A stretch of 9,893 nt of DNA, from the NCBI GenBank assembly GCA_031254455.1, contig JAIRUI010000106.1, forward strand, positions 1 to 9,893, given 5' to 3'. The notes beneath the pieces were generated by a model that was given only the letters and a program-made list of their open reading frames with translations, made no database searches and was not told the origin of the DNA. This DNA comes from Chitinispirillales bacterium (lineage in GTDB: Bacteria > Fibrobacterota > Chitinivibrionia > Chitinivibrionales > Chitinivibrionaceae). The translations under genes and the position numbers were made by a program. Positions 1-5,623 of this stretch are shown here, one piece after another (within the stretch, counting starts at the first letter, position 1; every line of letters begins with the position of its first letter).

Positions 1-288
1 CTGACTTGTAAAATTGAAATTGAAGTTCAGAGTTTGGAAGAATTTTCACAGGTTATTTCTTTGTCGAGAAAACCAAATATAATTATGCTTGACAATATGA
101 ATATCGACTACATGCGTAAAGCTGTTGAAATACGTAACAAAAAATCTCAAGAAATATTATTGGAAGCGAGCGGAGGCGTAAACGAGGATAATATTTTAGA
201 AATTGCCGAAACCGGTATAGATTTCATTTCAGTTGGGTCATTGACGCATTCGACTAAAATACTTGACATTCATTTAATAATATTTTAA
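1..288 (+). CDS. nadC: Nicotinate-nucleotide pyrophosphorylase (carboxylating), C-terminal part
   Basis: This is the 3' end of a gene entering from the left, open in frame 1 from the first base to TAA at 286-288 (95 codons). NadC condenses quinolinate with PRPP to give nicotinate mononucleotide, CO2 and pyrophosphate, in cytosolic de novo NAD synthesis. The visible part is the end of the alpha/beta barrel. It shows a KIEIEV strand, the IIMLDNM motif, the EASGGV phosphate-binding loop and the terminal ISVGSLTHS motif followed by LDI, all in the order usual for the family. The ending matches the normal family C-terminus, so the gene looks intact at this end. The TTG at 34 is an internal codon, not a start. 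There is no recognisable NAD-pathway neighbour on the downstream side. Confidence 0.95.
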   Translation: MTCKIEIEVQSLEEFSQVISLSRKPNIIMLDNMNIDYMRKAVEIRNKKSQEILLEASGGVNEDNILEIAETGIDFISVGSLTHSTKILDIHLIIF

Positions 289-444
289 TTTTTTTTATAA
301 TTTTTTATGAAATTTGTTTTGGCATATATTATATTAGGGTTATTGACAAGCGATGTTCCCATGCATTTCTTGTATGTGCAGAATTTTGAAAAGAGTTTGT
401 AGGTTTTTTTTAATTTTTTTAGGGTTTATTTTTTAGGAGGTTTT

Positions 445-660
445 ATGAGAAAAGTTGTTTTGGTATCCATGTTGGCTTTGGCGCTCATTGCTGTAGCGTG
501 TAAAGAGTCAAAAACAACTGATGGTGTTGTTGCAACTGAAAATGTTGTAGTCGTTGAAGAAGAAGTTGTAACCACTGAAGAAGCGGCTGCTGCAGAAACA
601 GAAGCGACAGAAGAAGTAGTTTCTGAAACTAACGCTGCAAACGAAGCGGCGGCAGAGTAA
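445..660 (+). CDS. Small, highly acidic putative lipoprotein
   Basis: This is a 71-aa protein of unknown function. The start is supported by a perfect AGGAGG at 435-440, 4 nt before the ATG. Residues 1-18 form a short signal peptide (MRK, then a hydrophobic Val/Leu/Ala stretch) ending in AVAC, with Cys19 as the likely lipidated residue. The -3 position is Ala rather than the preferred Leu, so the lipobox is acceptable but not ideal. The mature 53 residues are low-complexity Glu/Val/Ala/Thr. I count 14 Glu, 1 Asp and only 2 Lys, with no Arg and no aromatic residue, so the protein is probably disordered and strongly negative. It could be a periplasmic spacer, a cation-binding peptide or a cell-envelope decoration. 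Nothing in the sequence decides between these. The gene is transcribed convergently with the following minus-strand gene. Confidence 0.75.
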   Translation: MRKVVLVSMLALALIAVACKESKTTDGVVATENVVVVEEEVVTTEEAAAAETEATEEVVSETNAANEAAAE

Positions 661-679
661 GTAAACTTTAGTATTATTG

Positions 680-731
680 GGTTCAAAATAAGCTGAGTGT
701 AATTAATTTATTCTTAAACTTATTTTGAACC
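680..731. terminator. 13-bp inverted repeat between convergent genes, probable bidirectional terminator
   Basis: GGTTCAAAATAAG at 680-692 is perfectly complementary to CTTATTTTGAACC at 719-731, with a 26-nt AT-rich loop. It lies between the stop of the lipoprotein gene (660) and the stop of the convergent minus-strand gene (738), where a shared terminator would be expected. The long loop and the weak T-runs on either side make it less than canonical. A protein-binding palindrome is an alternative. Confidence 0.5.
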
Positions 732-737
732 GTTATT

Positions 738-1229
738 TTAATATTGTTCAAAAACAAACGGATATTCCACAATAGTAGTATCATTTTCAATTTGAATTTC
801 AGAAAATTTCCATCTTTTTATCGTTAAAACTATATTCTTCTCGAAAATCATGTCGTTTATGTCGCTTTGTAAAATTTTACAATCAACTATCTCTCCGGTA
901 GAAATTATTTTGAATCTGACTATAAGTCCGCCGTTTAATTTGTTGCCTTGCCGCATATAGTTGATATATTCTTTGCGAATTGTGTTTGAATTTTGGTCTA
1001 TTCCTCTCATAATATTTGCACGACTGCGCTGTCCTATAATCGTTTGTCCGCGGATTCCATCGTATTTTAATATTTCAGCAGAATCAACATATATTGACGT
1101 ATCTTTCTCCAATACGGTCGAATCAGAAAAATTATCCTTCTGCGCACTTTTTCCTTTCCCTCCCAGAATGAATTCCAGTGCAAACACAGGAATTATAATT
1201 ATTATAATTGTTATAATTACTTTGTTCAT
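738..1229 (-). CDS. AgmX/PglI C-terminal (TonB-C-like) domain protein, membrane anchored
   Basis: The product is 163 aa. Residues 1-21 are a very hydrophobic Ile-rich segment (six Ile in a row) after MNK, so it is an uncleaved N-terminal anchor or a signal peptide. It is followed by LGGKGK and a polar linker to about residue 60. The rest is a compact domain. It begins with GQRSRANIM (about 66-74), contains a GGLIVRFKI strand with GEIVDCKILQS, and ends in IKRWKF and VEYPFVFEQY. This pattern is that of the AgmX/PglI C-terminal domain, a TonB-C-like fold frequent in deltaproteobacterial and Fibrobacterota envelope and gliding proteins, which are usually longer. It probably faces the periplasm. 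The start ATG has only a weak purine-rich ribosome site (GAAAGAAG). It is transcribed divergently from the DRTGG operon, leaving a 73-nt shared upstream region. The domain assignment rests on pattern recognition only. Confidence 0.75.
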   Translation of the reverse strand: MNKVIITIIIIIIPVFALEFILGGKGKSAQKDNFSDSTVLEKDTSIYVDSAEILKYDGIRGQTIIGQRSRANIMRGIDQNSNTIRKEYINYMRQGNKLNGGLIVRFKIISTGEIVDCKILQSDINDMIFEKNIVLTIKRWKFSEIQIENDTTIVEYPFVFEQY

Positions 1230-1287
1230 AAAATACTTCTTTCTTTTTGTTTCACCCTGTACAAAATAATTATTTTATATGCGTGTG

Positions 1288-1295
1288 AAGGAGAG
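1288..1295 (+). promoter_or_regulatory. Ribosome binding site that fixes the first DRTGG start
   Basis: AAGGAGAG lies 7 nt before the ATG at 1303. The in-frame ATG at 1279 has no such site and would place this Shine-Dalgarno sequence inside the coding region. The shorter product also equals its paralogue in length (110 aa). Confidence 0.8.
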
Positions 1296-1302
1296 TGTGA
1301 AT

Positions 1303-1635
1303 ATGTTAATTAGAGATTTGGGCGATTTTCCGGAATTTGAAACTGTTCTATTAGGAAATTCTGTTGACGAGGAAGCGAAACAAATTATTGTTTCGGAGTT
1401 AATGAGCGACGTTTTGACCGAAGATAACGGCGGAAATGTTGTTTTGATTACCGGATTATGTACCGAGCAAGCGATAAGAACCTCGAACATGGTCGATGCG
1501 TTGGCGGTTGTTATTACAGCCGGAAAAAAAATTACCGCGTCTATGATTAAGATAGCGAACGATGCCAAAATTTCGCTTTTTTCCACAAAATTGAGAAATT
1601 ATGAAGTTTGCAAGTTAATTGCGGGGAAAATGTAA
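1303..1635 (+). CDS. DRTGG-domain protein, first copy
   Basis: The product is 110 aa and consists almost entirely of one DRTGG domain. This fold of unknown activity is also found between CBS or PTA domains and near HPr-kinase-like annotations. Matching features are SELMSDVLTE (about 31-40), the VVLITG strand (46-51), ALAVVITAGKKI (66-77) and IANDAKISLF (84-93). It aligns by eye with the second copy encoded downstream, where the corresponding segments are SDLLSDVLAN, VLIT and AANDSKITLF, so the two are paralogues. No transmembrane segment or catalytic signature is visible. The stop TAA is immediately followed by the GTG of the CBS-ATPase gene, so translation of the two is probably coupled. In anaerobes this gene order normally sits beside [FeFe]-hydrogenase subunits, and a regulatory or redox-sensing role is inferred from that. 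The biochemical function is unknown. Confidence 0.85.
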   Translation: MLIRDLGDFPEFETVLLGNSVDEEAKQIIVSELMSDVLTEDNGGNVVLITGLCTEQAIRTSNMVDALAVVITAGKKITASMIKIANDAKISLFSTKLRNYEVCKLIAGKM

Positions 1636-2568
1636 GTGGTCGATGAAAAACTTTTAAACCCAAGCGGTTCGATTGTTATCAAAGAAATGATTACCCGAAT
1701 TCGTGTCAGAGACGCGATGAACTCGTTGGTTTTAACGGGGAAAGTAACGGCGACAATGAGGGAAATTCAAAATATCATGCGTGAAAGCAAAATTTCCGGC
1801 GTCCCTATTTGCGACGATAACGGAATTTTGACGGGAATGATCACTGTTGACGATATTATCAAGGCGCTTGACGGAAATTACATAAACGACTGTGTAGAAA
1901 AACACATGTCAAAAGACATTATAACTCTTGACGCAGATTTACCGTTGTCGGTTGCGTTTTCGTATTTTGGAAAATATCAATTCCGACGCTTCCCGATTGT
2001 TGATTCTAATAAGAAACTTACAGGAATAATTTCCGGCAGAGACATTTTGAGCAAAATGTTGGAATTGTTTAATCAGGAAGTCGGAAAACTTGAGGAAATG
2101 ATTCCTGAAGAAAAAATGATAAGTCAAGAATTTTACTATAAGAAATATTCCGTCGCCGCTAAAGATATGACGCATGCAGGAAACGCTTCCGGGGAAATTA
2201 AAAATTATTGCGGAAAATGTGGAATGTCGCGAAATCTTTGCCGTAGAATAGGCGTTGCGGCATTTGAACTTGAAATAAATATTGCGGTACATTCATATGG
2301 CGGAACGCTTTCTTTGTCTCATAAAGGAAACGAATTGCAAATAATTTCACAGGACATCGGTCCCGGCATAGAAGACATAGAATTGGCAATGCAGGAAGGT
2401 TATTCGTCGGCGAACGATTGGGTGCGTTCTTATGGCTTCGGCGCTGGAATGGGGCTTCCAAATATAAAAAGAGTGTCCGATGTTTTTGATATAAAGTCAA
2501 GTAAAGAAAAAGGGACGGTTGTAACGGCAACTTTTTTTATAGACGGTGAAAAACATGAAATTCTTTGA
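1636..2568 (+). CDS. CBS-domain pair fused to anti-sigma-type histidine-kinase-like ATPase
   Basis: This is a 310-aa cytosolic fusion protein. A Bateman module of two CBS domains occupies about residues 22-143 (VRDAMNS, SGVPICDDNG and TVDDII in the first; MSKDIITL, RRFPIVDSN and ISGRDIL in the second) and probably binds an adenine nucleotide. Residues about 165-305 form a GHKL ATPase of the RsbW/SpoIIAB class. Its N box has E211, N215 and H219 followed by SYGG, its G1 box is DIGPG (240-244), and its G2 box is GFGAGMG (267-273). All ATP-binding residues are present. Three cysteines, C192, C195 and C202, lie just before the N box, where I would expect none. The start is GTG directly abutting the previous TAA, with GGGGA 8 nt upstream. 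The likely role is energy-state-dependent binding or phosphorylation of a partner. No anti-anti-sigma or sigma gene is visible nearby. Confidence 0.9.
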   Translation: MVDEKLLNPSGSIVIKEMITRIRVRDAMNSLVLTGKVTATMREIQNIMRESKISGVPICDDNGILTGMITVDDIIKALDGNYINDCVEKHMSKDIITLDADLPLSVAFSYFGKYQFRRFPIVDSNKKLTGIISGRDILSKMLELFNQEVGKLEEMIPEEKMISQEFYYKKYSVAAKDMTHAGNASGEIKNYCGKCGMSRNLCRRIGVAAFELEINIAVHSYGGTLSLSHKGNELQIISQDIGPGIEDIELAMQEGYSSANDWVRSYGFGAGMGLPNIKRVSDVFDIKSSKEKGTVVTATFFIDGEKHEIL

Positions 2569-2595
2569 GCGATTACATTTATATGGAGGGATATA

Positions 2596-2928
2596 ATGAA
2601 AACAAGCGATGTTTCAAAAATTTTGTTTATTAAAGCGGCAAACGATGTTTTCGACGGAGAAGTTAACGCCGCATACACTTCCGATTTGTTGAGCGATGTA
2701 TTGGCAAACGCAGAAAGCGAGTCCGTATTAATAACCATACAAGCGCATAAAAATACTACAGCCGTCGCAGGAATCGTCGGCGCAAATACAATAATTATTT
2801 GTAATTCAAGAGAAATTCCGCAGGATATGATTTCGGCGGCGAATGATTCTAAAATTACACTTTTTGTCTCTGAAAAAAATCAATTTGAAACAAGCGTTGC
2901 GATCGCAAAATTACTCGGAACGCACTGA
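2596..2928 (+). CDS. DRTGG-domain protein, second copy
   Basis: The product is 110 aa and closer to the standard hydrogenase-associated DRTGG pattern than the first copy. It contains AAYTSDLLSDVLANA (about 25-39), VLITIQAHKNTTAVA (44-58), ANTIIICNSREI (63-74) and SKITLFVSE (85-93), ending in AIAKLLG. GGAGGG at 2585-2590 lies 5 nt before the ATG, and the gap from the ATPase gene is 27 nt, so all three genes form one operon. It is presumably a soluble cytosolic partner of the CBS-ATPase. The family has no established reaction. Annotations as 'serine kinase' in this family arise from weak similarity and are not supported by any kinase motif that I can see here. Confidence 0.88.
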   Translation: MKTSDVSKILFIKAANDVFDGEVNAAYTSDLLSDVLANAESESVLITIQAHKNTTAVAGIVGANTIIICNSREIPQDMISAANDSKITLFVSEKNQFETSVAIAKLLGTH

Positions 2929-2961
2929 CATTTAAAATTTTGCATAATTTCGGTTTCCCCT

Positions 2962-2990
2962 TGCTTTTCGCAGGAAAAGTATTTTATTTT
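2962..2990 (+). terminator. Hairpin plus T-rich tail before rpmB, weak terminator or leader structure
   Basis: TGCTTTTC (2962-2969) pairs with GAAAAGTA (2974-2981), including one G-T pair, around a GCAG loop. The tail TTTTATTTT follows at 2982-2990. It sits 34 nt after the DRTGG stop and 43 nt before the bL28 start. It could end the DRTGG operon or attenuate rpmB. The low GC content of the stem makes it weak. Confidence 0.4.
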
Positions 2991-3024
2991 AATGTCGAGT
3001 TTTCAGCAAAAAAATCTAAAATCC

Positions 3025-3030
3025 GGAGGA
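3025..3030 (+). promoter_or_regulatory. Ribosome binding site that fixes the bL28 start
   Basis: GGAGGA lies 3 nt before the ATG at 3034. An in-frame ATG at 2992 would add 14 residues (MSSFQQ... type) that are foreign to bL28, and it would bury this site within the gene. Confidence 0.85.
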
Positions 3031-3033
3031 AAT

Positions 3034-3216
3034 ATGTCAAAAATATGCGACGTTTGCGGAAGAGGGCCGGTTATCGGCGGGTCGGTTTCGCATGCTCACA
3101 ATGTAAGTAAGAGGGTTTTTAAACCAAATCTTCGTAACATTAAATTAGAAATTGACGGCATTAATCAAAACGTCAAAATTTGTATGAGATGCCTCAAATC
3201 TCTGTCTAAAGTATAG
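3034..3216 (+). CDS. rpmB: 50S ribosomal protein bL28, zinc-binding (C+) form
   Basis: This is a 60-aa protein of the large ribosomal subunit. The N-terminus MSKICDVCGRGPVIGGSVSHAHN is followed by the basic core SKRVFKPNLR and a C-terminal VKICMRCLKSLSKV. Cys5/Cys8 and Cys50/Cys53 form two CxxC pairs and make the zinc ribbon of the C+ class. The length and motifs are normal for this class. In many bacteria C+ ribosomal proteins act as a zinc reservoir and are replaced by Cys-less paralogues when zinc is scarce. That is established for the family, but no paralogue is visible here. It is the first gene of a five-gene plus-strand run, and a ZnuA-like zinc-binding protein starts only 17 nt after its stop. 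Confidence 0.95.
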   Translation: MSKICDVCGRGPVIGGSVSHAHNVSKRVFKPNLRNIKLEIDGINQNVKICMRCLKSLSKV

Positions 3217-3233
3217 TTATTATTGGTTGTTTT

Positions 3234-4088
3234 GTGCGACTTTTTGTTTTCTTAATGTTATTGTTTACGGTAACGCAGGCAAAGCCGGTAGTTATCGTGA
3301 GCGCGTATCCGATTTATGATTTTGTGTCCGTTATAGCCAAAGACGAAGTGTCATTGATTTTGCTTCTTCCGCCTAACAGCGACCCTCATTCGTTTGAACC
3401 TACTCCAAAAGACATTGTAAATATAGGTAACGCCGACATATTTTTTTATATTTCGCCGGAGTTTGAACCATGGGCGCAAAGGTTTGTAAAAAAGGCGAAA
3501 TCTGCGATTTTTGTCGCCGACAAAAAACACGAAGATCACTACGACAACGATAAAGAGCGTCATGACCCGCACGTTTGGCTTGACCCTGAAGAAGTTGTTG
3601 AAATTGTTGAAATTATCGCGGAAAATCTAAAAAATATCTTGCCGGAAAATGCGGATTTTTTTGAAAAAAATGCAAAAAATTTGCTTACACAAATAAATGA
3701 TTTAGATATGGAATACAAAATCAAATTTGAGAGATGCGAGCATAGAAAAGTGTTTTTTACAGGACATAATTCTTTTGTAGGGTTTGCAAAAAGATATGGT
3801 TTGCAGATAATTCCGATAACGCAAAGTTTTTCATCCACTTCCGAGCCGTCGGCAAAACAAATAGCGATTATCATTGATGAAATTCATAAAAGCGGAGCGA
3901 AATTTATTTATTATGACGTACACAGCGGTATTTCTGCGGCAAAAACGATAGCGAAGGAAACACAAACGCAAATACTTCCGCTTTTTACAATTCACACGAC
4001 AAGTAGAGATGATTTCGCTAAAAAAGTACACTACATTGAGTATATGAAACGTAATTACGAAAATTTATTGCGCGGCTTGCAATTTTAA
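3234..4088 (+). CDS. Zinc/manganese ABC transporter substrate-binding protein (ZnuA-like, cluster A-I)
   Basis: This 284-aa periplasmic solute-binding protein of the TroA/ZnuA family hands a divalent metal, probably zinc, to an ABC importer. Residues 1-16 are a signal peptide with a TQA cleavage site and no lipobox Cys. Metal-binding histidines are seen in DPHSFEP (H52), DPHVWLDP (H113) and FTGHNSFVGFAKRYGL (H178). A short charged His/Asp/Glu loop (about 98-113, with H99, H102 and H110) precedes H113, as in zinc-specific members. The fourth, acidic ligand normally found in a LDPLG-type segment is not obvious: here the segment reads PLFTIHTT, with F251 and H254. The GTG start gives the best signal peptide but lacks a clear Shine-Dalgarno sequence, so coupling to rpmB is likely. 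No permease or ATPase gene is adjacent. Confidence 0.9.
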   Translation: MRLFVFLMLLFTVTQAKPVVIVSAYPIYDFVSVIAKDEVSLILLLPPNSDPHSFEPTPKDIVNIGNADIFFYISPEFEPWAQRFVKKAKSAIFVADKKHEDHYDNDKERHDPHVWLDPEEVVEIVEIIAENLKNILPENADFFEKNAKNLLTQINDLDMEYKIKFERCEHRKVFFTGHNSFVGFAKRYGLQIIPITQSFSSTSEPSAKQIAIIIDEIHKSGAKFIYYDVHSGISAAKTIAKETQTQILPLFTIHTTSRDDFAKKVHYIEYMKRNYENLLRGLQF

Positions 4089-4131
4089 TAATAAATTTTG
4101 TTTTTAACACCTATTTTATTTATGGAGTTTT

Positions 4132-4998
4132 ATGGATAAGGCGAAAGCAGGATACGTTGAAGGCATAATATCAATATTTATAAATACGGCGTTGTTTTTT
4201 ATTAAGTTATGGGCTAGCGCGGTAAGCGGTTCAATTGCGTTGGCCGCCGATGCATGGCATACGCTTTCCGACTCAATAAGTTCAATAATTGTTGTCGCGG
4301 CGGTAAAATTATCATCAAAAAAAGCTGATAAAGAACATCCGTTCGGACATGGACGTTGGGAACATGTGGCGTCTCTTTTTATAGCTGTTTTTCTTGGCGT
4401 AATAGCGTACGAGTTTCTAAAAAATTCTATAATGCGATTTAACAGCGGAAACGAAGCGGTTTTCACATCGGTCGCCATAATTGTTACTATTATATCAATC
4501 GTTACAAAAGAAGCGCTGGCTCGGTACGCGTTTTACATAGGACGAAAAACTGAAAATCTGAGTATAAGCGCAGACGGTTGGCATCACAGAACCGACGCTT
4601 TATCCTCAGTCGTTGTATTGACAGGAATTTTGTTTGCAAAAAAATTTTGGTGGATTGACAGTGTTTTGGGAATTATAGTCGCCATGATGATTTTTTATGC
4701 AACATTTGAAATAATGAAAGAGACAATAACGAAATTTTTGGGCGAAGAACCAGGACAAGATTTGATTGATGCCGTAAAAAAAGAGATTTTGTGCGTTTAT
4801 AACTACGATTTGGAAGTGCACCACTTTCACATTCATAACTATGTTTTACATAAAGAATTAACTTTTCACATCCGTTTAGATAAAAATTTGAATATAGAAA
4901 CCGGACACAAAATAGCAAGCGATATAGAAAAAATAATAGGGGAAAAATTTAATATGGCCGTGACGATTCACGTTGAACCCCTGTATAAAAATTCTTAA
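4132..4998 (+). CDS. Cation diffusion facilitator (CDF) family zinc-type efflux transporter
   Basis: This 288-aa inner-membrane proton/metal antiporter belongs to the CDF family, which exports Zn2+, Cd2+ or Fe2+ from the cytosol. The transport site is complete. TM2 carries AADAWHTLSDS with H43 and D47. TM5 carries ADGWHHRTDALSS with H151 and D155. The HxxxD/HxxxD pattern is that of zinc-type members. The HPFGHGRWE loop signature (69-77) is present. The cytosolic C-terminal domain (about 205-288) is rich in His (H230, H231, H233, H235, H240, H246, H280), as expected for dimer-interface metal binding. GGAG at 4124-4127 lies 4 nt before the ATG. Lying 43 nt after the ZnuA-like gene, it places export next to uptake. 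Export of zinc is an inference from motifs only. Confidence 0.93.
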   Translation: MDKAKAGYVEGIISIFINTALFFIKLWASAVSGSIALAADAWHTLSDSISSIIVVAAVKLSSKKADKEHPFGHGRWEHVASLFIAVFLGVIAYEFLKNSIMRFNSGNEAVFTSVAIIVTIISIVTKEALARYAFYIGRKTENLSISADGWHHRTDALSSVVVLTGILFAKKFWWIDSVLGIIVAMMIFYATFEIMKETITKFLGEEPGQDLIDAVKKEILCVYNYDLEVHHFHIHNYVLHKELTFHIRLDKNLNIETGHKIASDIEKIIGEKFNMAVTIHVEPLYKNS

Positions 4999-5035
4999 AC
5001 TTAGCGTAAATAACGTTCAAAGAAATGGATGACAA

Positions 5036-5605
5036 ATGAAATATATTCCCATAGTTGAGTTACCGCTCTTAATTGTTATGGTACTGATTCGCGCCGCCAT
5101 TTTTAGGCGTCAGAGAGTTAAAACTATAGTATTCGGCGCAACAGATAAAACTGATTTTGTAATTATTCCTATAGTTTTTTCTTTCTTTTACGGTATATCG
5201 GCGTCGGTTTTTGATTTGCCTTTCCCAGAAACTTTAAAAAATCATTTTTGGAATCCGGATTTCTTAATCGTTGCAGCAATAATTGTTTGCTCGTCTGCAC
5301 TTGTATGGTTTGGCGTTACCTTAAAAATATTCGGCAAATCATTTCGCGTGGGAATCGACGAAAACACTAAAGACGAATTAGTGACAAACGGCACGTTTGC
5401 AATCGGCAGAAATCCGATTTATCTTGCTTTTATCACATTTTTTATCGGTATTTTTACGGCGTATCCTAATATAACAACCCTTGTGTTTTCGCTTCTCGTA
5501 ACCGCAACGATCCATAGGCAAATTTTACGCGAAGAGAAATTTCTCAAAAACCATTACGGTGCGCAATACGAAGAATACTGTAAAAAAGTACGAAGATATG
5601 TTTAA
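5036..5605 (+). CDS. Membrane methyltransferase of the isoprenylcysteine/phospholipid methyltransferase family
   Basis: This 189-aa integral membrane protein has hydrophobic segments near residues 5-22, 41-60, 75-98 and 127-156. The C-terminal half bears the ICMT/PEMT signature. It has LVTNGTFAIGRNPIYLAF (116-132, with the R125-N-P-x-Y core), then H160, REEKFL (165-170) and YGAQYEEYCKKVRRYV at the end. These residues bind S-adenosylmethionine in the family. Bacterial members methylate unknown small lipids, carboxylates or thiols; a true prenyl-Cys substrate is unlikely in bacteria. It has a weak ribosome site (GGA 7 nt before the ATG). It lies 37 nt after the CDF gene and 18 nt before the MscS gene, so it probably belongs to the same transcript. 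The substrate cannot be told from the sequence. Confidence 0.85.
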   Translation: MKYIPIVELPLLIVMVLIRAAIFRRQRVKTIVFGATDKTDFVIIPIVFSFFYGISASVFDLPFPETLKNHFWNPDFLIVAAIIVCSSALVWFGVTLKIFGKSFRVGIDENTKDELVTNGTFAIGRNPIYLAFITFFIGIFTAYPNITTLVFSLLVTATIHRQILREEKFLKNHYGAQYEEYCKKVRRYV

Positions 5606-5623
5606 TTTTAAAAAGGGAATTTA

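Noticed and set aside
343..378. Perfect TTGACA at 343-348 as a -35 box for the lipoprotein gene
   Set aside because: No acceptable -10 hexamer lies 16-18 nt downstream (the hexamer there is TTTCTT), so no promoter is called.
307..402. Short plus-strand frame of 31 codons between nadC and the lipoprotein gene
   Set aside because: It has no Shine-Dalgarno sequence, it lies in very AT-rich DNA and no recognisable protein pattern is present; it is treated as intergenic.
426..686. Minus-strand frame of 86 codons opposite the acidic lipoprotein gene
   Set aside because: It is a Ser/Val/Thr-rich shadow of the GAA/GTT/GCA repeats of the real gene and has no ribosome site; the plus-strand frame has a perfect AGGAGG and a signal peptide.
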